NCBI RefSeq assembly: GCF_020283565.1
Contig: NC_060063.1
Location: 7,772,563 to 7,836,562 of the forward strand
DNA length: 64,000 nucleotides
Direction: 5' to 3'
DNA from: Trifolium pratense
Lineage: Eukaryota > Streptophyta > Magnoliopsida > Fabales > Fabaceae
In this document: in pieces, positions 11,184-23,492 of the stretch
Position numbering within the stretch: position 1 is the stretch's first letter
Layout of the letters: every line of letters starts with the position of its first letter
Position numbers and translations under genes: made by a program
The notes under the pieces: generated by a model
Databases searched by the model: none
Seen by the model: the letters and a program-made list of their open reading frames with translations, nothing else
Told to the model about the DNA's origin: nothing

Positions 11184-13553
11184 TTTTTTCAGTTCTTTTC
11201 ATATACTATATAAATTTCTTAACTACTTACCATTAATTATTATGTATTGTTTGTTGATTTTTGCCTTCATATGCTGCATCTAGTGCGATTGGAGATATCA
11301 TGAGAAGTAATTATAGTAAGCCATGAAACTCATGGAAAAAGATACAACGTAAAACAAGGAAATTGTGGTTTCAAGACTTTAAGGTATTTTTCTAATTTTG
11401 AAATGATGAATAAAAATGATATATAAAATAAGTGTTTGAGAATCAATCACTTGTACCAATGGATTTACATTCTATTGTATCATTTATATTTCAAAGAATC
11501 ATGCCAAAATTAGTATGTGTGAATTGCTGTGCGGAAAAAGGTTATTCAGTAATCTATTAAGTCACACACATTTTCTCACATTGGAAAATTTAAGATATAG
11601 AGTGTGGAGCATGTGTTAATTATACCTTTACAACAGTGTTCTTACTTTTACAAGGCATATTTGGTAATATATAATAGCATGTGTAATAATATCAAAACTG
11701 TCTTAATTCATAAAATTGGTGGTGTCACCTTATATTGTAAGTCCTGATTCTGTTTAAGCCATTTGGTGTTTGATAGACTTTGCTTCTAAGAGACTTAGTT
11801 TGGTTCAAACTGTTTATGAATTGTGTTTAGGTCATTCCAAAGCATGTTTATGAATAAGAGTCTGTGTTATTAGACTTGTCTTAATTCATAAAACTTGTAT
11901 GTCACCTTACTTTCATTCACTCTGTTGTGTCTAGAGGTATGTGTGTGTCCTGTGATCCAAAAAAATAAGTGGTCGGTTCTTGGTGTCAGTCATTCTGTTT
12001 GTTTAGGCTTGCTTTATGTCTAACCCTCTGATTATATATATATATATATACACACACAGACAAGGTTCAATTTTTGACCACCGGATGATGCATTGTCTAG
12101 AAAGAACTTTGAAAGGCGAGGTGCGGCAATAATGAAAAATAACTTAAACAAAGCTCGTGTCGCAAAGAAAAGACCAGATTGGATTGATCAGAATGCGTGG
12201 GATCCATTATGTGAGCATTGGAGAACTTCAGGATTTAAAAAGAAGAGTATACAGGCGAAAACAAATCGAGCATCTGACTGTGGAGGTTTTTCAAAGCCCG
12301 TTCACACTTGTGGCTCTATCACCACATCGCAACATAGAGCTAATTTGGTAAAGTTAATTTATTTTGTTTATATAAATATGGTGTGTTAAATTTTTGTGAT
12401 TATGTGTTTCTGCTGCAAATTCTATTTTAAATGAGTTTATTATGTTGTTAATGAGAATGGATATTTATACTTTCTAAGATCATGATTTAATAAGTATGTT
12501 TCTTTTAATATGATGCAGTCCATGACAGTGCTAGTGAGATGACTTTAATTAGCTATATGTTGTATAGTACGTACTATACATATAATTATAACCATTCAAA
12601 AATCAAATAAATGTCGTCATAAGAAAATAATCATTCAATATTACATACAACCTACACAGGTTACCATAAATTCAAACAAAGCAATAGGGCAAATAGGAAC
12701 TTACTTTCAACAAATTGAAACCAAACTATCAACATGATCCTTGCTAAAGGCCCATAATGCTTTGGTGATAAGTATCTCTACACTATTATCATTCAGATTA
12801 TAGATAATAGCTTGGTGGTGTTGCTTGTTTGCCAATATCAATTTAATATTATTCTGAGAAATGTGCAATGGCAACCATGAGAATTTGGGTAGAAGATACT
12901 GATCATAACTAATTTTTAGGAGTTGAAAAGTTTGGCTGATAGTTCTAATTCATATTCTTTGTTTTGTTATAGACGGAACTGAATGGCACTCCCCCCGCTC
13001 CTGTAGATTTGTTTGTATACACACACCAACATCGCAAGAATAAGGCTTGGGTTGATCGAAGATCGGAACATGTCTATGTAACGAGTTCTCAACTTTAAAT
13101 AGTATTTTTTTTCATGTTGATTTCATTGTATTTTACTTAATTTTAAAATATTAAGTAGCCTCATATTTGTGTCAATAGGAAAAGTATAAACGTAGATTGG
13201 AAGAATTAACCCAACAAGCATCTTGGGAGTGAATAGATGTGTGGACTGAGGTTGCAGGAACAAGGAAATGACACATATATGGTCTTGGGAGTGAATCTTC
13301 TTTATTTGCAGGCATGCGAAATTACCGTGGTTCAGGTTCCGCGTCAACTGAATGGGTGCAAAGACATGAAATTGAAGAACTAAAAATTGAAAGGGAAGAA
13401 ATGAGAAGGGAAAATGATGAACTTCGTGATATGGTAAAACAATTGATGGAAAGCTTAAACTTTCGGCCGAAGCCATATACTAGAGATGAAGTTCATGAAG
13501 ATATTGTGGCTGGTGATAATGATGATGACATGTCTGATGATGGTGAAGAATGA
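10616..13553 (+). pseudogene. CACTA TnpA-like gene (plant Transposase_24 family), broken
   Basis: Exon-like blocks in order: 10616-11140, with degenerate Ser/Pro/His repeats such as RTSNVP and PHVA; 11281-11391, containing SNYSKP, a stop, then NSWKKIQRKTRKLWFQDF; about 12080-12347, with NFERRGAAIMKNNL, RPDWIDQNAWDPLCEHW and KTNRASDCGG, the core of the Ptta/En/Spm Transposase_24 domain; 12973-13077, with GTPPAPVDLFVYTHQHR; 13181-13553, with a Glu/Lys-rich coiled coil and an acidic end. Several splice borders look intact (for example 12347/GTAAAG and AG/12973), but stops at 10856-10858, in the second block (CCA-TGA) and in the last block break the frame. Not functional as read. Confidence 0.8.
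11140..11179. repeat. (TA)n microsatellite
   Basis: About 20 TA dinucleotides lie in a presumed intron of the TnpA-like pseudogene, at the end of its first coding block. Confidence 0.95.
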
Positions 13554-13872
13554 TGATAATTATGATGTGTTTGATGATGGTGAAGAATTATGATCAAGAA
13601 CAAAGAATGACAAGTGTGATTTATTATATATTGTTTTCTTAGTTAGAATATTGACTTTTTTTTATGCAAGAATTGAACGGGATTTATTTCCCTTTTTGTA
13701 TGTGAAGATCAATTCACTTATATACTTGCAAGTGTAGGTAGTAGTGATAACTTGGTCTTGGTTAGGTTATGCTTTGGATATATTACTTATTTTTGGATAA
13801 GTAGTTGGTAATACTTAAATATAAATATATTGTGTTCATGTTGTGTGCATGTTTAATTGTTTGGGATTTTAA

Positions 13873-13875
<3 letters not shown>

Positions 13876-13909
<34 letters not shown>
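13876..13909. repeat. (AAT)n microsatellite
   Basis: A run of about 11 trinucleotide units lies downstream of the TnpA-like pseudogene. Confidence 0.9.
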
Positions 13910-13910
<1 letters not shown>

Positions 13911-14005
13911 TTAAAAAAAAATATTAGAGGAAATGGGGTGACATAACCATGTATGATTTCACATAGGTAAAATTATATCGATTTTTCAAATTAATTGATA
14001 TTTTA

Positions 14006-14664
14006 TTGAAATATTAATATATATTAATAACTTATTTATGTGTAGGACGATATTCTTATTTTTCGTGAACAATTTGTTTGTAAATTGGTGTTGCATCCTC
14101 AAAATGTCGCATTGAAACATGCACGAGTAGAAGTAGATCTCCCGATTGACTTCTCAGTCGATTCGCTTCACTCTTGATTGGGTTGTGTGTTGTAATTTTT
14201 TTGCTTGTGGGTTTGTTGGTCATCCCTAGTCTTGGTGTTTTGATGTATATGTCCTTTAAGTTTCGTTTTGTAGTCGCTGCTGAATTGCTGAATTTTGCAT
14301 ATCTGTTGTTTCATTTAGTCCCTTTGAGTAGCTCTTATATAATGTATATGTTGGTCACCTTTAAAAATGGCACATGATTGTGAAAAATAGTCAATTTTGG
14401 TAAGATTTTTAAAAATTGAACCATCTTTGGAACACTATCAGCATATTCTTGCAATTATATAGAACACGATGTAAATGTTTTTGTTGAACATTACCCAATT
14501 GTTGTCAAGTGAATGTGGTATATCTTTATCATTGTGGGTTTATGTGTAGGACGATTGAAATAGTAATATATATTAATACCTTATTTATGTGTAGGAAGAT
14601 ATTCTTCATTTTCGTGAACAATTTGTTTGTAAATGGGTGCTACATCCTCAAAATATCGCATTGA
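14006..14664 (+). repeat. Dispersed direct duplication, two copies of about 110 bp
   Basis: 14006-14114 and 14555-14664 are alike, sharing TTATTTATGTGTAGGA and CGTGAACAATTTGTTTGTAA. The first copy looks like a final exon: after GTGTAG it stays open for 43 codons (CKLVLHPQNVALKHARVEVD) to a stop at 14174-14176. The second copy lacks that frame. I do not recognise the peptide; it may be a trailing exon of the CACTA element. Confidence 0.6.
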
Positions 14665-16042
14665 CACAAATTAAATTATGGTTCATAAAAAGATATACCT
14701 GCAAAACAACACCGCATCCTCTAATATACAACTATGCAAGATTTTTTCCTTCCCTCATCTTTTGTGCTCCTTCGTTTAAACTTTTTGCTAGAGTCTCATA
14801 TATAGCTAAACCTCAACCCCAATTGTACTTCTCAATTGAATCAAAGTCGTCCAAATTTTTAAAGTACCAAGTTTGTACATTGGGGGATGACTTGGGGAAG
14901 TAAAACTCTTCTAAACCAAGAAGTATGTACAATCGACAAAAATGCTCGACATCTTCATCTCTTTGAAGATTGTCAAGTTTAGCACATATGCTTTTGTTCG
15001 TAACCATTATCCCATCAAACATTTTTTTTGGTACAAGACTCTGGATCTTCTATTAAGTCCACTTTATGACATACTATTTTCAGTCCTAATGCAAAACATA
15101 CATATAAGCCTACCCTCTATAAGAAAGTCCACACGTCTTTCATTCTATATTTTTTAACTAATTCTTCAAGTAGTATGTCATAATATTGATGTTTCCTCAA
15201 TTCTAGACTTTTGAGCTTGTGTCATCTTCATATTAATTTCATAAGTTAAATTTGACTTACACTCATGTATGATATGCATCTACAATTATATGCAACAACA
15301 ATTAAAAAATAAAGAGATTTGGATAATAATGACCTTTGATTTCCGTAATTTTAATACTAACTAACAATATATTAATATCACCTTTGATCCTGCATTTGAA
15401 TTCATTTTTTATTTATCAACAATATTTACAGCATGCCACAACGAATACCCCTCATTTGAATTGCCCCTAATTTTTTTTCTTACAACAATACCCCTCTTTT
15501 GAAAATTTTTTGCTGTAATACCTCTCTTTCGGGACAAAAATTGACACGTTGCAGTCCCCACTAATGGCGGAACTGGGAACGTCGCCAGGTCAGGGTAATG
15601 GCGGAAGTCTGGATTTCGTCATGTGCAGGTGATGACGGAACCTGCAATGTGGCCATTAAGTTTGTCCTTTAGCTATTCATTTCCAGTGCTATGTTGCATG
15701 GTGATGAGGAAGAAGATTATTTTATTGTTTTTTTTAAATCTTAATAATAATTTTCGGTCAATGGCGTGCTTTTCCTTTTCGGCAAAATAGTTTCTGGAGT
15801 GTGATAATTATATGTGGTTTAATTTTCGGACAACGGCGTGCTTTTGCTTTCACGTCATTCTGTTCGCAGAAGTTTTTTATTTAAAGCTTAATAATAAATA
15901 TATTAAAATTATTATTTTTATTCAACTCTCTTCTCATTCTATAAATATCACACTCCATAATTTCATTTTTCACTCACTAACTTCATATCCTTCATTTTAT
16001 TTTTGCTCTTTCACTTTCTTCACTCTCTTTATTTTATAAGAA
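14665..16042. other. Non-coding stretch without recognised genes
   Basis: Only short chance frames are present. The part at 15437-15670 is locally GC-richer and repeats phrases such as AATACCCCTC and GGCGGAA; I could not assign it to a known repeat. The part just before 16043 could be an old promoter/leader of the pseudogene that follows. Confidence 0.4.
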
Positions 16043-17236
16043 ATGACATCTTCTTCCAATGTTCTTGATAACTATTTATCATCAACGCCTTATTTTTGGT
16101 GAAATTTCAAGATCGCGAATAACATTTTAAATTAGTAATTGACAAATTGAGTTCTCTTGTTGCTTTAAAGAACAAGATTCAAGAAATATTCTTCTCCAAA
16201 AATGGTGAACATATACAAATCGAGCATGTGGCCTATTTAGATTCATGCACGGACATCACAGATGAAAAAGAACTGCATCGTTTGTACGCGACCTTAAAAA
16301 AAAGTAGTTAAGTTGTTGTTATATGTGTGGTTTATTTTTTATATTATGTAATTTTTTATGTTTTATGTTCGTGTAATTGTATTACTCCCACCGTCCCAAA
16401 TCTTTGGTCCTTTTAGTTTTTTAGTTTTGTCCCAAAACTTTGGTCCTTTTAGGAAACCAAGACACAATATTAATGATTCTTTACCATTTATACCCTTACA
16501 AAAAGTAATGCATTCATTATATGAATTTTCTCTTTCTTAATAAAGTAAGGGTAAAAATGACTTAACTTAACAATCTTTGTTATTTCTTAATCCACATGCA
16601 AGACTCTAAAAGGACCAAAGTTTTGAAACAAAGGGAGTAATTAAGAATGATGTAATCTTGAATTTACTAATTTAATTTAATTTTATGTTTTCGATTTTAT
16701 TTTTGATTTATCCAACGGACATTGAGTGTTGGTCAGCAACCACATTTCTCATTAATTTTGGGATTGTTGAGTACAACCAGACCGACAGAGTCCGACTCCA
16801 ATTTGGACTTAATCCACACAACAACAACATACCTCTACCCCACAACAACAATCATATACCCAACAACAACAATCAATGACATATTGTGATTCCAATTTTA
16901 TGACCCCAATGCCACAAACACGGAATTTCTTCGACAACGATAACTTTGAATCACCGGAAACTCACTGTTTCAACGAGAATTAAACTAATTTTTACTACAT
17001 GGGCACAAGCATCAGACAATTTTTTAAATACAACGTGGGCTCATGGTCAAGGTTCGACGTCGGCTCCGGGTCAAGGCGCCTTTCCAATTACACAAGCTAT
17101 AAACTTTCTTGGTTTGGATGAGACAGAAGAAATTAATCCAAACCAGGACAACAAGCAGATGCAATTATTTGGATGTGAAAATCGGTATAGTCAACCTCCC
17201 AATTGTGGCAATGGATCACGTAGACATTTTCATTAA
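16043..17236 (+). pseudogene. Plant mobile domain (PMD)-like gene, broken
   Basis: Fragments of one gene can be followed with frame breaks. 16043-16310 starts MTSSSNVLDNYLSS, hits an early stop, then reads on as DKLSSLVALKNKIQEIFFSK and TDITDEKELHRLYATLKKSS. Near 16750-16810 is IVEYNQTDRVRLQFGL, which resembles the phrase ending the PMD (aminotransferase-like) domain of MULE- and PP7-long-form-related proteins. The end is Asn/Gln-rich and finishes ENRYSQPPNCGNGSRRHFH at 17236. A Stowaway-like MITE sits inside at 16383-16639. The PMD assignment rests on one short motif. Confidence 0.45.
16383..16639. mobile_element. Stowaway-like MITE inside the PMD-like pseudogene
   Basis: The left end is TA-CTCCCACCGTCCC and the right end is AACAAAGGGAG-TA. 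Inner parts CAAATCTTTGGTCC and GGACCAAAGTTTTG are inverted copies. It belongs to the same family as 8476-8723 and the shell of 48385-49626. Confidence 0.8.
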
Positions 17237-17550
17237 ATGTTATCAGTAATATTGTAATAAAATAGATTTCGGAATGTATATACTTTATTAACATAATGTT
17301 TTTTTATTATTAATTATATTTATTAACATTTAAAAAAGAAATCCTTCTTTCCTAGAGAAAATGGAAAAAAAAAAAAGAAAAGATCTTGGTCATACGAAAT
17401 CAGAAAATAAAATAAAATTACTAAAAATAGTATAATTATTATTAAGATTAAAAAAAAAAACTTGTTCCCCATCACCATGCAACATACATAGCATGTGAAA
17501 TGAATAGCTAAAGGGAAATAATATAATTTTTTTTTTTTGAGAGAATCCAA

Positions 17551-17931
17551 TTTGAAACACATTTTGAACCATTGTTTACTAGAGATACAAATATACTCCT
17601 TCTGATCCTTAATATAAGAGAAATATCATTTTCTAGATACATTACAATATTAATGTATCTGATCTATGATATAGTCTAGATATTAATTATCCTAAAAGGA
17701 AACTCAAAAAACTCATTAAGAAAACAAGAATTCAATTTCAAACACCTTTTTGAACCATTGTTTACTAGAGATACAAGTATATTCTCTCCGGTTCTTAATA
17801 CAAAAGGAATATCATTTTCTAGATACATTGTAATATTAATGTATCCAGACTATGATATAGTCTAGATATATTAATATTTCAATGTATCTAAAAAATGAAC
17901 TTCCTCTTAATATTAAGGACCGGAGGGAGTA
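17551..17931. repeat. Local direct duplication that includes a Stowaway-like MITE
   Basis: 17780-17931 is a MITE with ends TTCTCTCCGG and CCGGAGGGAG inside TA dinucleotides. The stretch 17551-17690, containing the left half of such a MITE plus upstream sequence (TTTGAACCATTGTTTACTAG), is repeated at about 17733-17870. MITE and flank are duplicated together, so this arose by segmental duplication rather than two insertions. Confidence 0.7.
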
Positions 17932-18489
17932 ATACAATCAACCAAGAAATGAAAGTAAAAAAAAAGAAAAGCAATGTATAAAGGGAAAAGGTATCACGTA
18001 TTCACTTGGGACGTGAGATATAATATAATATAATTTTATTTTTTTGTTTTGACGTGAGATATAGTATAAAGTTAGTGTATAAATGAACAATACTTAAAGT
18101 TGTCTAATAAATTATCTAATGAGTTGGCTAAATAACATTCCTCTATTTTATTTTTCACTTCTCATCAACTCAAAGCACGCACCAAATAAATCAAATTTTT
18201 TTTTTTGAAGATTTTATAACATTAGTTTTTCATATTTTCTTTGTGTTGACACAAAAGTATCATTCTTCACCTTCCGGTAAAAAGAACTCCTCGTCCATAA
18301 AAAATCTTAGTCTAAGGCCACAACAAAAATGAGTCACATGATTTGGTTATCAAGTTTGGACAAACACATAAAGCAACACATATTTTATTTTTCACTTCTC
18401 ATCAACTTCAAAACCCAATCAAAGCACGCCACCAAATAAATTTATATTTTCCAATTTCAAAATCCAATAAATAAATATCAATCATTAGT

Positions 18490-18640
18490 TGGCCCGGGGT
18501 AGCAGTTAGTTTACGTTAAACTTAACAAGGAGTATCAAGTTTGATTCTCTGCAACTGCGATCGAGAACGAACTGAAACATGCCTGAATCGACCCTCGAAC
18601 CAGACTAGGCGGTTCAGTAGGCCGGATATCGGTGATAAAA
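18490..18640. repeat. Legume short interspersed repeat fragment
   Basis: It contains CAACTGCGATCG and GGCCGGATATCGGTGAT. Close matches to both occur in the same order at 55760-55850 (CAACTGCGATCGG and GCCGGATACCGGTGATG), so it is a dispersed repeat. No complete ends were found. Confidence 0.45.
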
Positions 18641-18881
18641 ACAAATAAAAAAATAAAATAAATCCCAATAAATAAAAATGATGGTTCAACCTCACATGAC
18701 TATGTTTCATTGTTGGATATAAATAGGGAAAGGTTGGTAATAATGAAATAATGAAACGAAAGAATAAAGGTACGAGCGACAGGACAATAGAGATAGATAT
18801 ATTTATATTTAAAGAGACGGTGGGTGAGTTTATCGCCGGAAAAACAAAAAGAAGATAAGATTTTCCGGCGAGCTTGTTAAA

Positions 18882-21800
18882 ATGAAGGGTAATCATCGGC
18901 AAAGAGGAAACAACCGGAAGAGAACGACAAGACGGTTGGTAAAGTTCGAGGAATTGCCGGAATATTTGAAAGATAATGAATTTATATTGGATCATTATCG
19001 GTCGGAATGGTCGGTGAAGGAAGCTTTGTTTAGCGTTTTTGCGTGGCATAATGAAACTCTAAATGTTTGGACGTAAGTGTTGTTTGTTTTGTGTTAAATT
19101 TTTGAAATAATGTTGTTTGGTTTTTTGATTTCATTTGTTGATACAGTCATTTGGGTGGATTTTTGATATTTGCGGTGATGGCGGTGATGAGTTGGCCGGT
19201 GGCGAGGGATATCGGAGGAGGGTTTTTTGACATGGGGAAGGAGATGAACGGTTCTGACTCTCAAAACAAAGGATTTCAGGTTTGCTTTTTTTTTATTTTT
19301 TTATTTTTTTTTATTTAATGTTAATTTGAACTAATATTTATTTATTTATTTATAGAATAAAATTAACTAATACTATTTTCTTTTATATAAGAAAAAAAGC
19401 AAATACTTTTAGTAACTAGAATAATATTTCGGTTCTGTTTGGTAAAAATAAGCTATAAGTTAGCTGATAAGCTAGTTTATAGCTGAAAAACTAGCTTATA
19501 GTTGATAGCTGATCGCTGGTAGCTTATAGCTGAAAAGCTAGTAGAATAAAATTAAAGTGTTTGACAAATTTAGTAAGTTAAAAATGACACAAAAGTACAT
19601 GGCTAGTGAGTAATTTTTTTTTGGTAAGTGTTAGTGGGTAGTTATTATAATTTTTTTAAAAATAAAAAAAAAACTAATAAGGGTAAATATGGAATAAAAT
19701 GTAAAAAGAAGTATTTATGAGATACTAGTTAAAGAAGAAAAAAAATATATAATTATTTTAAAATTTGTGTAGTCAATATGTTTGGAATATAAAAAATATT
19801 ATTTTTAATATAAAAATTATTCTTTTAGTTTTTTAATTAGTGTCAAAGGACACTAGTTAGCATGAACATTCCAATTTTAATAAGTCTTGTTGGAAGACAA
19901 TGAATGGTGTTGGTATTGTTTATCATTTATAATAAGTCATTGAGTTCAGGTGATTAATGAAATCTTCCTAAGACAAATTATTCGAAAAAATTCAAATTCA
20001 ATTTCTGGTGGGAACTTTAGATTACCGGGGTAATATAAAAATATATGGACCAAGAGTATAATATTTTTTTATTTTTGAAGCAAGAGTATAATATTTTTGT
20101 AGCTAGTATAATATTTTAGTAAGTGTTGTTGGAAGACAATTAATGGTGTTGATATTGTTTATCATTTATAATAAGTCATTAAGTTCAGGTGATTAATGAA
20201 ATCTTCCTAAGACAAATTATTCAAAAAAATTCAAATTCAATTTCTGTTGGGAACTTTAGATTACCGGGGTAATATAAAAATATATGGACCAAGAGTATAA
20301 TATTTTTTTATTTTTGAAGCAAGGGTATAATATTTTTGTACCTAGAAAATTTGGAATTCTAAATTTTCACTTCTCCGCACTTTAAACTAAAACAATCGAC
20401 CAAATGGCAAATATAATCCGAAGGAGTACTGATGTTATAGATTCTTTGCTCGTAATAGCTAGAATTATATTGAATAAGTGAAGTATGTGAAATTCGAACT
20501 TTAATTCTTGCATATAAAATGAGATATTCGTACCAACTGAACTAAATTCACAGAATAAATATAGTATATTCTTTAGCTAATCTTTGAAAGTTTTTCTGTT
20601 TTTTTTTAATACAAAATCCTTGAGAGTTTTATCATTGTCCATATTGTATTTCATTCTTATTCTTATTAATAGAAATATATTATGTTTTGTTCTATAAGAA
20701 TAGTTCGGTTGCTAACAACTACGGTTATTATTATAAGAGTTGGAATTTGAACTTCAGATTTTTCATTTCTTCATATTTATATTACTTTGGTCTAGCCACT
20801 AGACTAATCGACTTTTTTTCTTTTAAAGGACGAATTTAGTAAGCGTGGAATAGTTGCTAGTCAAATAGCACGATAAGTAGGTCAGCTTATGCCTATTTCC
20901 ATGTGGTTTCTGTCCTTGCTTCTCATTATTCATTATTACTATTCAATGAAATGAAAAGAGCTTGGGTTAAGTCTACTCTTTGAGTTGTGTTCCTAATGCA
21001 TTCAGATTGGTCGCTGTAGTAATAATATAGGGTCACATTGTTTTGAATCTCAATTATTGATTTGAAATTGGACGGGCTTAGATCATCTTTGACCACGACA
21101 CTGCAAGGTGATAATGTGAGACAAAACAATGATGAGAGAGATAGATATGACACCAAGGGGCATGAGGGAAGATGGTAGCAGAGAATCCAAATTCAAATTG
21201 GACCGTTTAAATTATATACACTAAAAAAATTATATATAAACAATTTTATATGTTAATTTTTTATCAGATGGTTAGGAAGAATAACCATGTGACACAATTA
21301 CTGCATTATTATTTCCCTTTATATGATGAATAATTTATTTGATTCTTTTATGCCAAATGATGACATGTAGTCATATAACACTTGGTAATAAATTACATAT
21401 AACATTATATTAGAAAGGGGAGGGATCAAATTACACCGGTGTAACATTTGAGTAATGTTACACCGCTCAATAACGCTTCAACGAATACAAATTTTACAAA
21501 ATTCACCGTTGGATTGAAAATTTATATCATATAGATCATTCATGTTCAATTCTATAAAAATCTAAAATCATTTGATATGTTATTGAGATTGATCAAGTTT
21601 AACGGTATTCAATAAAAACACATAAAGCGTTAATCTTGATCGGTCTCAATAACAAATCATTTTAAGTATTATAGTTTTTTTTTTGTTTACAATGGAGCAG
21701 AGAATCGAACCCATGACCTCATGACTACTATCCAAATTCTTCATCACTAGATCAAACCTAGCGGCTTTAAGTATTATAGCTTTTTATTAATAAAGTGAGT

Positions 21801-23492
21801 AAATAGATGAATAGGTTGTCCCATAAATGCATATCAATTGGTTACTGTCAGGAACATTGATTTGCAGAATCTCAAATTTATGATTTTCCATTTTTCACTA
21901 CTTAAATGCGAGTCTAACCACTGCTTCACAAAAAAAGAAATAAGTACATTAGTGAGTTAAGGTAAGATATATTTCAAGTTGGTTTATCATTTAATGTTTT
22001 TTGTTTTTTTTTGGATAATAACCTAAAATAACGTGTCTGAAGAAATTAAGTATATTATGACGATGAAATCCGTCCCATTGAGAATTGTTGAAATCTATTA
22101 AGTGTGAGTTAAGTCTCACATTAGTTGGAAGAGTTGAAGTTGAACATTTTATAGGTGAGAGAACTCGTAAACCTAATGCCTTGAGGTTTTGGGTGAAAGT
22201 GTGGTGTCAAAAGTGTTGTTCAATGCCCAAGATGCCGATCAAACTCAGTGAGGCTCACGGCTCAACAAGGAAACACGTGAGAAATTAAACAAAAAATAAT
22301 TACTTTTTTCATTGTATTTTTATTTATTTTTTGTAATGCATAAATAATACATAATTTTAACTCTATCAAAGGTCAATGACAGTACAGTTGAATCATGAAT
22401 TCAGACAAATCAAAAGGATTTAAAATTTCAAACCAAAGTACTATGAAAAATAAAGCATGCTCTTAGGACCTACTTGGATAAACAGCTTATTTTGCAGTTT
22501 ATGGTACAAGCGCTTATCATGATAAGCGTTTATGCATAAAGCCATAAACTATTATTATAGTAAGAAATAAAACAAAGATAAATTATTTCTATATAATATA
22601 TGTTACGAACTACTTTTGTAAACTATATTATAGAACTTATGAAAATAAGTTGAAAAACTCTTATAAAAATTGCATTAAGCTGTTTTTATAAGTTTTCTCT
22701 AATAGGATCACAAAATTTAGCTGAGTAGATAAACTTGGTCCAATTTAAAGCATGCATGGGAGCTCTAAAATAAGAAATGAGTATTGAATGAATCAATGCT
22801 TTGTTTAGTTTCAGGATTCACATTTGAGACAGATATTAGAAGTATCAATCTTTGATGGTGTGAGAGAATATGGAACAGAAACAATTCCAAGATGGCCATG
22901 GTTCATTTTCTTAGTCGGAGCAATGTGTTGCTTAGCTTGCAGTTCTATTTCTCATCTTCTGGCTTGTCACTCCAAAAGCTATAATCTGTTTTTTTGGCGT
23001 TTAGATTATGCTGGAATATCAATTATGATAGTATGCTCTTTCTATGCTCCAATTTACTATGTATTTTTCTGCAATCCTTATGCAAGGTTACTCTATTTGA
23101 CATCAATATCAGTCCTTGGAGTAATGGCAATAATCACCCTTCTTTCGCCATCACTTTCATCACCTAGTTTTCGAACCTTTCGAGCATGTTTATTCCTTTC
23201 AATGGGATTTTCAGGTGTTATACCAGCAGTTCATGCTCTCGTAAGCAATTGGGGTCGCTCACATATTGTAGTTGCAATTGGATATGAACTCTTAATGGGC
23301 ATTCTATATGCCACAGGTGCTGTGTTTTATGTCACTAGAATACCAGAGAGATGGAAGCCTGGAGCTTTTGATATTGCAGGACATAGTCATCAAATCTTTC
23401 ATGTTTTCGTTGTCCTCGGGGCGCTTGCGCATACCACTGCAACGCTTGTCATAATCGATTTTCGAAGGGCATCACCCACCTGTGCATTTTAG
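18882..23492 (+). CDS. Heptahelical transmembrane protein (HHP; PAQR/HlyIII family)
   Basis: Three coding exons, 18882-19072, 19147-19279 and 22815-23492, join in frame with GT/AG borders to give 333 residues. After a basic N-terminus comes the HHP signature [20 protein letters not shown] and [13 protein letters not shown] leading into the first membrane segment. The rest has the PAQR/HlyIII pattern: [19 protein letters not shown], and near the end [18 protein letters not shown]. The conserved Ser-x-x-x-His, Asp and His-x-x-x-His residues that bind zinc in adiponectin receptors are all present. Plant HHPs are membrane proteins linked to hormone, sugar and cold signalling; the exact paralogue cannot be told here. 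The start is the first ATG before the conserved block. Intron 2 (3535 bp) is full of repeats. The frame is complete. Confidence 0.93.
19700..19872. mobile_element. Possible degenerate copy of the GTGCCCC-ended MITE family
   Basis: The right end (TTAATTAGTGTC, CACTAGTTAGCATGA) resembles the right end of the intact copy at 32384-32558, and the left side holds ACTAGTTAAAG. Target duplications are not visible, so this is a tentative third member. Confidence 0.35.
19881..20345 (+). repeat. Tandem duplication in HHP intron 2 (2 x 226 bp)
   Basis: Copy 1 spans 19881-20106 and copy 2 spans 20120-20345, both 226 bp, separated by 13 bp. They differ at only a few positions (for example AAGTCTTG against AAGTGTTG, and GAATGG against TAATGG), so the duplication is recent. 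The unit contains no recognisable gene. Confidence 0.92.
21680..21770 (-). mobile_element. SINE-like fragment
   Basis: Read on the minus strand, it has tRNA-like promoter blocks: TCTAGTGATGAAG (box A-like) and GGGTTCGATTC (box B), followed by an A-rich stretch. It lies in HHP intron 2. Confidence 0.4.
22085..22270 (+). repeat. LTR- or TRIM-like repeat fragment
   Basis: The text TGTTGAAATCTATTAAGTGT, AGTTAAGTCTCACATTAG and GGTTTTGGGTGAAAGTGTGG resembles legume LTR ends. It has no matching partner in the window and no coding sequence. Confidence 0.35.
22465..22741. mobile_element. MITE with AAACAGCTTAT-type ends
   Basis: It begins GGACCTACTTGGATAAACAG and ends GTAGATAAACTTGGTCC, a rough inverted repeat. 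The same family is at 57552-57838. It lies 74 bp upstream of HHP exon 3. Confidence 0.6.

Noticed and set aside
18522..19049. 175-codon minus-strand frame
   Set aside because: It overlaps HHP exon 1 and its leader in antisense, has no recognisable domain and no coding-like composition.
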